From Hymenobacter volaticus (GTDB lineage Bacteria > Bacteroidota > Bacteroidia > Cytophagales > Hymenobacteraceae), in contig NZ_CP095061.1 of NCBI RefSeq assembly GCF_022921055.1, positions 3,697,501-3,761,500 on the forward strand: DNA of 64,000 nucleotides, written 5' to 3'. The notes under the pieces were generated by a model. That model was not told the DNA's origin and did no database searches. It saw only the letters and a list, made by a program, of their open reading frames with translations. Of this stretch, positions 48,134 through 56,692 are shown one piece after another (position 1 is the stretch's first letter; each line of letters begins with the position of its first letter). Position numbers and translations under genes: made by a program.

Positions 48134-49138
48134 TCAGTTCTTTATAGACAAAATCAACTTGCCGCATTGAAGACTATCATCCATACGACGGAGGGCTTTT
48201 TCGCCCTCCGCTAGCGGGAAGGTTTGGTCTATTACGGGCACTAGCTGATGCTGCTCGACAAAGCGCACCATTTCTTTGAAATCTTGCTCGGTACCCATAG
48301 TAGATCCGAGTAAGGAAAGCTGTTTCCAGAACACCTTGCGCAAGGCTACGTTGGGCACGTCGCCATTGGTAGCACCGTAGAATACGATACGAGCGCCGGG
48401 AGCAGCGGCATCGAGCAAGTCGCCGAAACCAGGGCCGCCAGCGCTGTCTACTATTACGTCGAACCCACCGCCAGCTTGTTTGCTGAGCGCAGCAGCCCAT
48501 TTCTCGGTTTTGTAACTGATGCCTCCTTTGGCGCCTATGGCTACGGCTTTTTCAATTTTATCTTCCGAGCCCGACGTCACCCATACCTCAGCTCCGGCCA
48601 CTAGCGCCATTTGTAAAGCCAGCAAGGCTACCCCCCCTCCTATTCCGTTGATGAGCACTCGTTCGCCGGCTTGCAAGGCAGCTCGCGTGAACATTGCCCG
48701 ATAGGCAGTAACACCACCGAGCGGTAGCGCGGCCGCCTGCTCGAAAGACAGGTGCGCGGGCTTAGGCTGCACGTAGTGGGCAGGCACGCACACATATTCG
48801 GCAAATGTGCCGTCGTGCGGTAGCCCTAGGATGGCAAAGTCCCGGCCTTGGGCGGCCGGCTTGTCGCCCCAATTATGGCCGGGGTTGATAAGCACTTCTT
48901 GGTTGCGCAAATCCTCGTTTACTCCTTCACCTAGCGCTGTTACAATGCCTGCTCCATCAGAACCCACAATAATGGGAAACTTCAAGCCAGCGTATTGCCC
49001 TTTCTGAATCCAGACGTCGCGGTGGTTGAGAGCGGCAGCGTGCAGTTGCACTTGGACCTCACCCGGACCCGGTTGGGGTGTGGATACTTCGCGTAATTGA
49101 ATGACTTGATTGATACCATCAAGGACGAGAGCTTGCAT
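48134..49138 (-). CDS. Zinc-less medium-chain dehydrogenase/quinone reductase-like protein
   Basis: A 334-residue NAD(P)H-dependent oxidoreductase of the MDR superfamily. Visible are the catalytic-domain start VQLHAAALNHRDVWIQKG, VGSDGAGIVTALGEGV, the glycine-rich cofactor loop VLINGIGGGVALLALQMA near residue 160 and a C-terminal MDDSLQCGKLILS. The structural-zinc Cys cluster is not evident. The longest frame starts at 49336, but those 66 residues overlap the DCC gene in another frame and lack family match; ATG 49138 (MQALVLDGI) is the normal MDR start. It follows the DCC gene by 50 bp on the same strand. Confidence 0.88.
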   Translation of the reverse strand: MQALVLDGINQVIQLREVSTPQPGPGEVQVQLHAAALNHRDVWIQKGQYAGLKFPIIVGSDGAGIVTALGEGVNEDLRNQEVLINPGHNWGDKPAAQGRDFAILGLPHDGTFAEYVCVPAHYVQPKPAHLSFEQAAALPLGGVTAYRAMFTRAALQAGERVLINGIGGGVALLALQMALVAGAEVWVTSGSEDKIEKAVAIGAKGGISYKTEKWAAALSKQAGGGFDVIVDSAGGPGFGDLLDAAAPGARIVFYGATNGDVPNVALRKVFWKQLSLLGSTMGTEQDFKEMVRFVEQHQLVPVIDQTFPLAEGEKALRRMDDSLQCGKLILSIKN

Positions 49139-49188
49139 GAGTTGGAAACTAGGTGGGAAAATTGCTGGTGCAGCGTAAAAGGTTGAAG

Positions 49189-49593
49189 CTATAAGAAACG
49201 CTGTCGGAGGGCTGGCGTAGGCAGCATACAGGCGTCGCGGTGGCCAAACCACTGGTAGCGGTGCCGCGCCACAAAACGATACGCCCAATCGCGCACCGGC
49301 CGGGGCAACACTATAGCAGCGTATAGCCACGACCACAGCCCACTTAGCTGCCGCAGAATGCGCAGAGCCGCTGTGGAGTGCGTGTATACTTGGCCTTGTT
49401 CAATTAGTATCACCGTTTCGGGCTCCACTACAGGAGGTAGACCGTGCGCGGCCAGCAGTTCCCGGCCAGCCTCCGATTGCAGGGAAGTGAAATGAAAATG
49501 CTCTGCAGGGTCGTGGTTGATAACAAACTGCACAAAGCCGTTGCAGAGGTTGCAAACGCCATCGAATAGGATAACGGCAGGGAGAAGAGCCAT
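49189..49593 (-). CDS. Thiol-disulfide oxidoreductase DCC-family protein (DUF393)
   Basis: A 134-residue DCC-family protein with the defining DGVCNLCN motif (residues 11-18), a CxxC pair in a thioredoxin-like setting, and a hydrophobic central part LWSWLYAAIVLPRPVRDWAY. Family function is little known. It is followed 50 bp downstream by the MDR dehydrogenase, with which it may be co-transcribed. ATG 49593 puts the motif near the N-terminus, as usual. Confidence 0.88.
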   Translation of the reverse strand: MALLPAVILFDGVCNLCNGFVQFVINHDPAEHFHFTSLQSEAGRELLAAHGLPPVVEPETVILIEQGQVYTHSTAALRILRQLSGLWSWLYAAIVLPRPVRDWAYRFVARHRYQWFGHRDACMLPTPALRQRFL

Positions 49594-49924
49594 AGAAGCG
49601 GAAAATATGACGAAGTAAGCCTGATGTAACAGGTATTGTCAGCTAGCAGCAATACGTAGACCACAACAAGCTGTTCGGCACTCACTAAACTCGATGATAA
49701 GCAGGAAGCTTTTAGGTTAAGATATTGTTACTTAATATTAAATAATACAGATGTATAAAGCCATAATTTTGTTTAAACATCTGAATAATAAGCATATTCC
49801 GTATTTTCACTTAGTCTTGAAATAGGAAAAATCGGTATTAATACAGCATTAAAATCCTCTTTGCATTCTTGTTATGCCCGTATAGCGAAAGAAGTTTTCC
49901 GCTACCTAAACATCTTTCTGCGCT
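49594..49924. promoter_or_regulatory. AT-rich intergenic region upstream of the Thr/Gly-rich lipoprotein
   Basis: This 331-bp AT-rich region lies between divergent genes. At 49825-49850 it has GGAAAAATCGGTATTAATAC, also found in variant form upstream of the gene at 51601. No gene was seen here. Confidence 0.5.
49825..49850 (+). promoter_or_regulatory. Shared upstream motif, copy 1
   Basis: GGAAAAAT, a 2-base gap, GTATTAAT, then CA and GCATT. It recurs at 51483-51512 with small gaps and lies about 75 bases before the start. Confidence 0.5.
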
Positions 49925-50821
49925 ATGAAAAAAAATTGGTTACTGGCCATTCCGGCCGCCATCCTGAGCTTATCGTTGGGTATGACTTCCTGCGATGACG
50001 ACGACGGAACAAGCACCCCATCTACCACCTCTGGCACTACCAGCGGTTCTACAACTGGAACAACCTCCGGCACTACGTCGGGCACTACCACCAGCACGAC
50101 TAGCGGTACTACAACTGGAACCACTTCAGGTACTACAGCTGGTACCACAACCAGCGGCACTACCACTTCAGGCACTACTTCAGGCACCACAGCTGGTACT
50201 ACCACCAGTGGCACCACTACTTCGGGTACTACGGCCGGTACTACAAGTGGCACTACCACTTCAGGCACCACGGCCGGTACAACTACCGCAGGCACTACAG
50301 CCGGTTCGACCACAGGCACCACTTCTGGTACGACTAGCGGCACCACCACCTCCGGCACGACTACCAGTGGCACAACGGCGGGTTCAACAACCGGCACCAC
50401 CTCGGGCACTACAGCCGGCTCAACTACAGGTACCACGAGCGGCACTACAGGCGGAACTACAGCTGGTAGCACAACCGGCGGAACCACGGCTGGTACTACT
50501 GGAGGTACGACTTCGGGAACCACAGGTGGTTCAACTACCGGCGGTACCACGTCGGGCTCAACGGGCGGCACTACTTCAGGTACTACGGGTGGCTCTACTA
50601 CCAGCACCACGGGTGGTACTACTTCGGGCACTACAGCCGGCTCGACTACCGGAACTACCTCGGGTACGACTGGTGGCTCAACAACTGGTGGAACTACCTC
50701 AGGCACCACCTCTGGCTCGACTGGCGGCACCACCTCAAGCACAACCGGAGGTACTACCTCGGGTGGTGGTACCACTTCGGGCGGGGCACCACCGGTGGAG
50801 GTGGCGGCACTACCTGATTGA
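49925..50821 (+). CDS. Thr/Gly/Ser-rich low-complexity lipoprotein
   Basis: A 298-residue predicted lipoprotein. The signal peptide is MKKNWLLAIPAAILSLSLGMTSC with the lipid Cys at about residue 23, followed at once by four Asp (CDDDDG). Such an acidic stretch after the Cys is the surface-export signal known from Bacteroidota surface lipoproteins, so it may face outward. From about residue 29 almost every residue is Thr, Gly, Ser or Ala in irregular units like SGTTAGTT and GGTTSG. No charged residues and no Asp-Ser/Thr glycosylation motif occur in the repeat. Function unknown; a stalk, linker or adhesive coat is possible. The repeat also leaves other frames open, but these have no signals. 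Confidence 0.8.
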   Translation: MKKNWLLAIPAAILSLSLGMTSCDDDDGTSTPSTTSGTTSGSTTGTTSGTTSGTTTSTTSGTTTGTTSGTTAGTTTSGTTTSGTTSGTTAGTTTSGTTTSGTTAGTTSGTTTSGTTAGTTTAGTTAGSTTGTTSGTTSGTTTSGTTTSGTTAGSTTGTTSGTTAGSTTGTTSGTTGGTTAGSTTGGTTAGTTGGTTSGTTGGSTTGGTTSGSTGGTTSGTTGGSTTSTTGGTTSGTTAGSTTGTTSGTTGGSTTGGTTSGTTSGSTGGTTSSTTGGTTSGGGTTSGGAPPVEVAALPD

Positions 50822-50840
50822 TTCACTAATTCTGCGTTCG

Positions 50841-50879
50841 GCCGCACAAATGATTCCTGTTATGGACCATCTGTGCGGC
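50841..50879 (+). terminator. Hairpin after the Thr/Gly-rich lipoprotein
   Basis: An 8-bp perfect stem GCCGCACA (50841-50848) with TGTGCGGC (50872-50879), with partial inner pairing and no clear T-run. Probable terminator. Confidence 0.55.
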
Positions 50880-50928
50880 TGACTCGTAGAAGGGTGCTAT
50901 TCACATCTTTCCACTTTCCTTCCCTCTT

Positions 50929-51351
50929 ATGTACAGACCACGTTTCAACTTCCTAGCAGCAGCCATTTTCGGTGCGGCACTTTCTCTTAGCTCTTGCGGC
51001 GGCAATGGCAGCGCCTCTGAGTCGAGCACTGGCTCGGGTGATGCAGCCACCGATTCCGATGCCAACGGCAGCTCTGATATCAACGGTACCTCCAACACAG
51101 CTATGGATTCGGTGAGTACGGGCGACGTGTCCAATGGCGACGACGCAGCCGCTGGCGGAGCAACCGGTGGCGCAGCAGGAGGCAGTTCAACCTCGGGTAC
51201 TACGGGTAGCACCACCAACGGTGGTACCATGAGCAACGGCCCTGTTTCGACGGGCACGGGTGCTGGCAGCACTAGTGGCACAACCGGAGCAGCTGGCGGA
51301 TCAGGTGGTACTACCTCCGGAACTGGTGGCGGTTCAACGACTGGTCAGTAG
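50929..51351 (+). CDS. Ser/Gly/Thr/Asp-rich lipoprotein
   Basis: A 140-residue predicted lipoprotein with the signal RFNFLAAAIFGAALSLSSC (lipobox LSSC). The mature part starts CGGNGSASESSTGSG, with acidic DAATDSDANGSSD, then a low-complexity tail of Gly, Thr, Ser and Ala. It lies between two other low-complexity proteins of the same strand and is probably related to them by composition and not by a domain. Function unknown. ATG 50929 begins the signal peptide. Confidence 0.75.
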   Translation: MYRPRFNFLAAAIFGAALSLSSCGGNGSASESSTGSGDAATDSDANGSSDINGTSNTAMDSVSTGDVSNGDDAAAGGATGGAAGGSSTSGTTGSTTNGGTMSNGPVSTGTGAGSTSGTTGAAGGSGGTTSGTGGGSTTGQ

Positions 51352-51482
51352 CCTTGAAAGCAAATAAAATTTGGGCAATCAGGGGGTTGTCTATACATAT
51401 CAGCAACTCTTGCCCCGTATAAACCCGTAGACATGGGACTGAAGCGGTAGCTCAGCAGGTATTTATCGCTGTTTTCGTCGTT

Positions 51483-51512
51483 GGAAAAATTCAGTATTAA
51501 TTCAAACTGCAT
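51483..51512 (+). promoter_or_regulatory. Shared upstream motif, copy 2
   Basis: GGAAAAATTCAGTATTAATT followed by CAAACTGCATT, matching 49825-49850 with small gaps. It lies about 88 bases before ATG 51601. Confidence 0.5.
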
Positions 51513-51600
51513 TTTTCAACCATAACGAGTTGAACAGTCGTATAAGCCCCATTGCCACCCTTCATCTAATTGATTCTACATCCACCTTGTTTTTTTCGCT

Positions 51601-52278
51601 ATGAAAAAGTCTTCATTCTTCCTTTCCGCCGCATTCGTTGCCGCATTAGTAGCTTCTTCCAGCGTATCTGCTTTAGCTCAAACTACCACTAGCGGCAGCA
51701 CTTCGGGTTCTACCTCGGGCTCGACCACAAGTTCAACTTCTGGCACGACTGCTGGTCGTACCACTTCGGGTTCTACCACCACAGGCACTACTTCGGGCTC
51801 TGGCTCGATGACCGCTGGCAGCACTAGCGGCTCGATGACTTCGGGTACCACTAGCGGCACCTCGACCATGGGCACGACCTCCGGTACCACTTCCGGTTCG
51901 TTGACGTCGGGCACCACCTCCGGCACTACGGCTGGAACTACCACGGGCACCACGTCCGGTACTACCGCCGGTAGCACTTCCGGCTCGATGACCTCGGGTT
52001 CAACTTCAGGCACCACTTCGGGTTCTACCTCGGGCTCGATGGGCACTACTTCCGGTTCGGGTTCGATGGGTTCAACTTCGGGCTCTACCAGCGGTTCGGG
52101 TTCCATGACTTCGGGTACTACTAGCGGTTCTTCTACTTCGTCTACTTCGGGCCGTACCACGGGCCGTTCGAAGTCAGGCAGCAAAAACTCAGGCCGTAGC
52201 ACCAGCGGCAGCACGTCAGGTTCTTCTACGAGCGGCGGTACTACTTCAGGCTCTACCAGCGGCAGCACCACCCGCTAA
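51601..52278 (+). CDS. Ser/Thr/Gly-rich exported protein
   Basis: A 225-residue exported protein. The signal peptide [20 protein letters not shown] ends at an ALAQ cleavage site near residue 27, so it is a type I export signal and not a lipoprotein. The mature part is almost wholly Ser, Thr and Gly with scattered Met (SGSMTSG) in units of SGTTSG and SGSTSG, and a basic C-terminal part [16 protein letters not shown]. No domain is recognised. It shares composition and an upstream motif with the gene at 49925. A strong terminator follows. Confidence 0.8.
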   Translation: MKKSSFFLSAAFVAALVASSSVSALAQTTTSGSTSGSTSGSTTSSTSGTTAGRTTSGSTTTGTTSGSGSMTAGSTSGSMTSGTTSGTSTMGTTSGTTSGSLTSGTTSGTTAGTTTGTTSGTTAGSTSGSMTSGSTSGTTSGSTSGSMGTTSGSGSMGSTSGSTSGSGSMTSGTTSGSSTSSTSGRTTGRSKSGSKNSGRSTSGSTSGSSTSGGTTSGSTSGSTTR

Positions 52279-52315
52279 GGGAAATGCCGGCTTACCTTAT
52301 TTAGTCGGCCGAAAG

Positions 52316-52365
52316 GGCGGAAAGGCTGATCATCTGAAACGGTGGTTGCCTTTCCGCCTTTTTTT
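52316..52365 (+). terminator. Terminator after the third low-complexity gene
   Basis: An 11-bp stem (52316-52326 with 52348-52358) followed by seven T (52359-52365). Confidence 0.88.
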
Positions 52366-52399
52366 GGCTGTCCGTTTCTGAGTTGCCCTACCTTACCCT

Positions 52400-53962
52400 A
52401 TGCTCCAACTGCTTACTGTTCTTCGTCGTCCTTTTGTATTCGACTTACGCGCGCTGGCCTTATTGCGGGCGGCTGTAGCGGCCGTCGTGCTAACTGACTT
52501 AGGCATTCGGAGTACAGACCTCGAAGCGCTTTACTCCAATATGGGAGTGCTACCGCTGCAAGTGTTGTTCGAGCACAACTGGAATCCTTACGAATTCTCG
52601 GTGCACAGCAGCAGCGGCTTGTGGCAAGTACAGGCCGTTTTGTTTTTGATAGCTGCGGTGGCAGGTATTGCCATGCTGCTCGGTTACAAAACCCGACTAG
52701 CTACAGCTATATCGTGGATACTGTTGGTCTCGCTGCAAAACCGCAATCCGCTCATCTCTCAAGGCGGCGACGATTTACTGCGAATGCTGTTGTTTTGGGG
52801 CTTCTTCCTGCCGTGGGGCCGCGTTTACTCGCTAGATGCCCGCAAGCAGCCTGCCCCTACCGACCTCAAGTATTTCAGCGCGGCTACCATTGCGTATGTA
52901 GTGCAACTGGCGCTAGTGTACTGGTGCACAGCACTCCTAAAAACAGGTGCCGAGTGGAGCCGCGAAGGAACAGCCATCTACTACGCCCTCAGCCTCGACC
53001 AAGTGCTGATGCCGGGCGGCAAGCTTATTTACCCATACCCGGACCTGCTGAAGACACTCACTTTTGCCACGTATTACCTGGAAAAGTTCTTACCCTTCAT
53101 CCTGTTTCTGCCTTTTTGGGTGCCTTTCTGGCGGATACTGTTTGTGGTTATCATGTTCGGCTTTCACGCGGGCATTAGTTTGACCTTGTTTGTGGGACTG
53201 TTTTTCTTGATCAATATGGCCTCGGTGCTTGGCTTGTTGCCGCCCGTTGCTATGGACTGGCTGGAGCGCCGCTTGGTGCCGGCTGCCCAACGGTTGAGGC
53301 CACGCGTAGCCGCACGGCTGGCACCTTTGCAAAGCCGTCTAGCCACTTGGCGGCCCATCAAAGTACAGGTGGCCTCAACGCTGGAACTGTCGGCCGGCTT
53401 TCACCGGCTGCTACGGGCCATGCGAAATGGCTTGGTAACCGGCATTCTGATTTATGTATGCTGGTGGAACTTCGACAACATTGTTGATCCGCGTTGGACG
53501 ATGAGCGAAGGATTTCGGTGGCTGGGCTTCCTGGTGCGCGTCGATCAGCATTGGGGTATGTTCGCGCCTACGGTGTTCAAAGACGATGGCTGGTACATCC
53601 TGGATGCTACTACCGTCGATGGCCGTCACCTCGATCTGAACCGTAAAGGAGCCCCCACCACGTACGAGAAGCCGGAATCGGTCATGCGGCTTTTCAAAAA
53701 CGACCGGTGGCGCAAGTATTCAGAGAACTACCTGTTTGTCTCGAACACCTACATGCGTCCTTATTACTGCAACTACCTCTTGCGGATTTGGAGCGAAAAC
53801 CCGGCAAATCCACCCCTGCGCCACCTCGACGTCATTTATATGAAGGAAGTGTCGCAGCCTGATTACAAAGTAGTAACCCCCACGCGCGAAGTGCTTTGCG
53901 GCTGCGACGCCGAAGTGCCAGCGCCGGAAGCACCGAAAGCCGCGGCCGTATTACCGAACTAG
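52400..53962 (+). CDS. HTTM-domain membrane protein
   Basis: A 520-residue polytopic membrane protein with the HTTM (horizontally transferred transmembrane) domain related to vitamin K-dependent gamma-carboxylase. The start FDLRALALLRAAVAAVVLTDL is typical; other marks are LLGYKTRLATAISWILLVSL, NPLISQGGDDLLRMLLFWGF and YWCTALLKTG with the family's WS-type loop. A soluble C-terminal region follows (about residue 375 on, HWGMFAPTVFKDDGWYIL). Enzymatic role in bacteria is mostly unknown. It follows the low-complexity genes but has its own start behind a terminator. ATG 52400. Confidence 0.85.
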   Translation: MLQLLTVLRRPFVFDLRALALLRAAVAAVVLTDLGIRSTDLEALYSNMGVLPLQVLFEHNWNPYEFSVHSSSGLWQVQAVLFLIAAVAGIAMLLGYKTRLATAISWILLVSLQNRNPLISQGGDDLLRMLLFWGFFLPWGRVYSLDARKQPAPTDLKYFSAATIAYVVQLALVYWCTALLKTGAEWSREGTAIYYALSLDQVLMPGGKLIYPYPDLLKTLTFATYYLEKFLPFILFLPFWVPFWRILFVVIMFGFHAGISLTLFVGLFFLINMASVLGLLPPVAMDWLERRLVPAAQRLRPRVAARLAPLQSRLATWRPIKVQVASTLELSAGFHRLLRAMRNGLVTGILIYVCWWNFDNIVDPRWTMSEGFRWLGFLVRVDQHWGMFAPTVFKDDGWYILDATTVDGRHLDLNRKGAPTTYEKPESVMRLFKNDRWRKYSENYLFVSNTYMRPYYCNYLLRIWSENPANPPLRHLDVIYMKEVSQPDYKVVTPTREVLCGCDAEVPAPEAPKAAAVLPN

Positions 53963-54059
53963 AATCGGGCTTTGCGGCGAGCGGTGTGTCACTATTGGTG
54001 CCGTTAGCCCGTACGCTATTTCACCGGCTGCTTATTTTCCATCCTCACCCTAAAAAACT

Positions 54060-55076
54060 ATGTCCAACAAAGCCAACCGCGCCAATACCCCCGCGCTGCA
54101 ACACGTTACGGCGGGCCTCTGGGGCCTGCGCGACGTATTCGCGAACCTATACTTTGTGCGCGACTCTGATCTTCCCACCGACTCGTGGGTGCTTATTGAT
54201 GCTGGCCTTCCGGGCTCGGGCGAAAAAATCCAACGCTCAGCCGAGGCACTTTTCGGGCAAAACAACCCACCTGCTGCCATCCTGCTCACGCACGGCCACT
54301 TCGACCACGTTGGCGCTTTAGGGCATCTGCTTACAGTTTGGCCTAATGCGCCGGTGTACGCGCACTCGCTAGAGATGCCGTACCTCACGGGTCGCTCTTC
54401 TTATCCCCCACCCGACCCAACGGTGGGCGGCGCTATGTCGGCATTGTCATTTTTGTACCCTAAGAAGCCTATCAACCTAGGCACGCGCGTACAGAAGTTG
54501 CCCGCTGATGGCACGATTCCAAACCTGCCCGGTTGGCGCTGGGTGCACACGCCGGGCCATACGCCGGGTCACGTCTCGTTTTTCCGGGAGCACGACCATG
54601 TTTTGGTAGCCGGTGATGCCTTTGTGACGGTTGAGGCCGAATCAGGAATAGCCACTTGGTCGCAACGCCAAGAGGTGAATGGTCCGCCTGCTTATTTCAC
54701 ACCCGACTGGCAGCACTCCCGCCATTCGGTGGCCTTACTGGCGGGTCTGGCTCCTTCTTTGGCTGCTACCGGCCACGGTATTCCAATGGAAGGCGAGGAA
54801 CTGCGCCAACAGCTTGCTGACTTGGTCGAGCACTTCGACGAAAAAGCCGTGCCAGTTCGCGGCCGCTATGTTGGCCACCCTGCTATAGCCAACGAAAACG
54901 GCGTGGTATCGGTACCACCGGCTGCTTCCACCAACTTGCCGGTGTGGCTAGTGGGTGCGGGCTTGGCTGTGGTAGGCGGTATCTGGCTGTCGCGCAACCG
55001 CAACAAGATTTCCGGCTACAAGCCCCGCTCCAAAAAAGAAAAGGCGTACTCGTCGTCCACTATATACCGCGGCTAG
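54060..55076 (+). CDS. Metallo-beta-lactamase-fold hydrolase with C-terminal membrane helix
   Basis: A 338-residue MBL-fold hydrolase. The metal motif LTHGHFDHVGALGHLL (HxHxDH) lies near residue 80, the third His in HTPGHTPGHVSF near residue 170 and the bridging Asp in VAGDAFVT near residue 190. A predicted membrane helix (VWLVGAGLAVVGGIWLS) near residue 300 and a basic tail follow. The substrate is not decided. It begins at ATG 54060, 97 bp after the HTTM gene. The C-terminal helix is unusual for soluble MBL enzymes. Confidence 0.87.
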   Translation: MSNKANRANTPALQHVTAGLWGLRDVFANLYFVRDSDLPTDSWVLIDAGLPGSGEKIQRSAEALFGQNNPPAAILLTHGHFDHVGALGHLLTVWPNAPVYAHSLEMPYLTGRSSYPPPDPTVGGAMSALSFLYPKKPINLGTRVQKLPADGTIPNLPGWRWVHTPGHTPGHVSFFREHDHVLVAGDAFVTVEAESGIATWSQRQEVNGPPAYFTPDWQHSRHSVALLAGLAPSLAATGHGIPMEGEELRQQLADLVEHFDEKAVPVRGRYVGHPAIANENGVVSVPPAASTNLPVWLVGAGLAVVGGIWLSRNRNKISGYKPRSKKEKAYSSSTIYRG

Positions 55077-55091
55077 CGTAGCTGTCTCGTT

Positions 55092-55129
55092 CTTGCCCCG
55101 TTGTCTCCACCCGGAGAGGACGGGGCAAG
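55092..55129 (+). terminator. Terminator after the MBL-fold gene
   Basis: A 10-bp outer stem (55092-55101 with 55120-55129) and an inner 5-bp stem, then TCTTTTG. Confidence 0.8.
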
Positions 55130-55141
55130 TCTTTTGTAGAA

Positions 55142-55187
55142 GGGGTCCGTAACGCATGTGGCAGAGACCCCACTATTTGTTGGTCTC
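55142..55187 (+). promoter_or_regulatory. Two mutually exclusive hairpins in a leader region
   Basis: GGGGTC (55142-55147) can pair with GACCCC (55166-55171), while GAGACC (55164-55169) can pair with GGTCTC (55182-55187); the two share bases. It lies about 170 bases before the lipoprotein start. A regulatory role is only possible. Confidence 0.25.
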
Positions 55188-55359
55188 CAACTCCTTGCGG
55201 ATGGTGCAGGGTTGCGGTAAAGTGAAATTGCCGAGGTGCTACGCCCATGAAACCGCAACCGCAGTGCCTTGCAGTACGTTCGCTGAAGCAGCGGGTACAG
55301 TTCCGACAGTTTGCGCTCGTGCATCTCCTTTGTTTTCTCTACCATCCAACCTAATACCT

Positions 55360-55680
55360 ATGAAACGACTTCCCCACCTGCTAGCGCTGCTGGCCATAGT
55401 AGCACTTTCGGGCTGCGATGCGCAAAACTCACCTGGCAAAGACGCCGCGCGCGAACAAGATTTCAGCTCGATGCCTCCAGCCACTGCCAACGAGACTGAC
55501 CGCGACAGTATTTCTTCCCAAGAGCGAGTTGAGAAGCCCATTGGTAAAGGCTCAGCTGCTGACCAAGCAGCTTCCGGCTCAGGCAGTATGCAGCAAGCTC
55601 CCGGCGACGTTAGCTCGCCTACCAGCCAGATACCCACCGAGTCACCTGAGGTAAAAGGCACTGCCCGTAAGGCCGAATAA
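55360..55680 (+). CDS. Small lipoprotein
   Basis: A 106-residue predicted lipoprotein. Signal peptide MKRLPHLLALLAIVALSGC with lipobox LSGC, then a polar, low-complexity mature part rich in Ser, Ala, Pro, Asp and Glu (SSMPPATANETDRDS, SGSGSMQQAPGD). I start at ATG 55360; the longer frame adds 68 residues before the signal peptide and has no support. Function unknown. A shared terminator separates it from the convergent DUF4126 gene. Confidence 0.75.
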   Translation: MKRLPHLLALLAIVALSGCDAQNSPGKDAAREQDFSSMPPATANETDRDSISSQERVEKPIGKGSAADQAASGSGSMQQAPGDVSSPTSQIPTESPEVKGTARKAE

Positions 55681-55695
55681 GCTTAACCAGACGCA

Positions 55696-55732
55696 AAAAA
55701 GCCCCGCTGATGTGTAATCAGCGGGGCTTTTT
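55696..55732. terminator. Bidirectional terminator between lipoprotein and DUF4126 genes
   Basis: A perfect 16-bp stem (55696-55711 with 55717-55732), A- and T-runs at both ends and a 5-base loop. Confidence 0.92.
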
Positions 55733-55750
55733 CATTTCAAGAACAGTTGC

Positions 55751-56254
55751 TTACAATGCCCGGCCAGCTGGCGAACCAGCATCCGTGCCTTTTGATAGCG
55801 CCAAGCCAGCTACCAGCACGAGCAAATCCTCGATTCCGCCTACCACAGAAACGGGTAATCCTGATTGAGCCGCCGATTCTTTGCGCAAGAAAAGACTGCC
55901 GTATGTAGCGGCCACTGCTACTGCGCCGCCCACTAGGGCACCCTTAAACACACTATCGTGGTTGACTTTGTAGAGCGTGGCGCCAATTAAGGCTCCTGAG
56001 AGCAAGCGGCCAGTGAGGACGGGAGGCGAGGTGCGGTCGGGCGCTTGAGGAAGTTTGTCGCCTACCATTTCGCCGGCGGCCATGAGCTTGAGGCCAGTTG
56101 CAACCCAAGGCTTTTGCAGCAGCCGCAAAGGCGAATTGGCCAGGGCCCTCGGATTGAACTTGCTAAGATTGTCGCTGAGCAGTGCTGGGGCAGTTATGCT
56201 CCGGAAGCCAGCCAATGCGCCCAAGCCTACGGTTTGCCAAAAATACTTCTGCAT
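55751..56254 (-). CDS. DUF4126-family membrane protein
   Basis: A 167-residue inner-membrane protein of the DUF4126 family, function unknown. The family start LGALAGFRSITAPALLS is at residues 11-27, MAAGEMVGDKLPQAPDRT lies near residue 58, and later glycine-rich helices (LLSGALIGATLY, ALVGGAVAVAATYGSLFL, VVGGIEDLLVLVAGLALS) follow. ATG 56254 is natural. It is convergent with the small lipoprotein gene. Confidence 0.82.
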   Translation of the reverse strand: MQKYFWQTVGLGALAGFRSITAPALLSDNLSKFNPRALANSPLRLLQKPWVATGLKLMAAGEMVGDKLPQAPDRTSPPVLTGRLLSGALIGATLYKVNHDSVFKGALVGGAVAVAATYGSLFLRKESAAQSGLPVSVVGGIEDLLVLVAGLALSKGTDAGSPAGRAL

Positions 56255-56692
56255 GATGATAAGGAAGTCAGTGGAAGAAAAGCTTCTCCTTGAACGGCAA
56301 ATCTGCTTTTACGACCAATTGTTACGCCCCCTTCTTTTCCAACGAATTACGACAGCCATATTCTGCGCAATAGTGCTGAAGCATCACAAAAACCGGCCTT
56401 CTCCAAATGCTCTGGTATAAACGCGGCACAATAAGCTTGACTGCTCGATGCCGTCCATACAATCTCACGACTAGCATAGAGAAAATCAGATATTTACGGT
56501 GTATTTTTATTATATAAGGTCAACGCAAACAGACATTTAACTTTCTGACTGAGGAAAGGACTCACACAATCTAATGTTTCCTAAACGTTATCAAAATGTT
56601 ATGCAAGCATCATTCATTTAGGCGTAACATACCTTCGCACCCAGATTCAGAGGATGTGCTTCTGATTACTACTCGCTCTTTTACCTCCGCTT
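56255..56692. other. Intergenic region upstream of the TonB-dependent receptor
   Basis: A 438-bp AT-rich region between divergent genes. A weak -7-like TACCTTCG lies at 56630-56637 on the plus strand, 56 bases before the receptor start, without a -33 TTG at standard spacing. No gene was recognised. Confidence 0.4.

Noticed and set aside
49906..50847. Minus-strand frame rich in VVPEVVP opposite the Thr/Gly-rich gene
   Set aside because: The repeat has no stop codons in this frame; there is no signal peptide or start context, while the plus strand has both.
49995..50882. Second plus-strand frame in the Thr/Gly-rich gene
   Set aside because: Open only because of the repeat; no sensible N-terminus.
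51678..52271. Minus-strand frame rich in VEPEV opposite the gene at 51601
   Set aside because: Same repeat artefact.
49925..52278. CRISPR-like array in the repeat-rich region
   Set aside because: Repeat units are short, irregular and in coding frame, without equal-length unique spacers.
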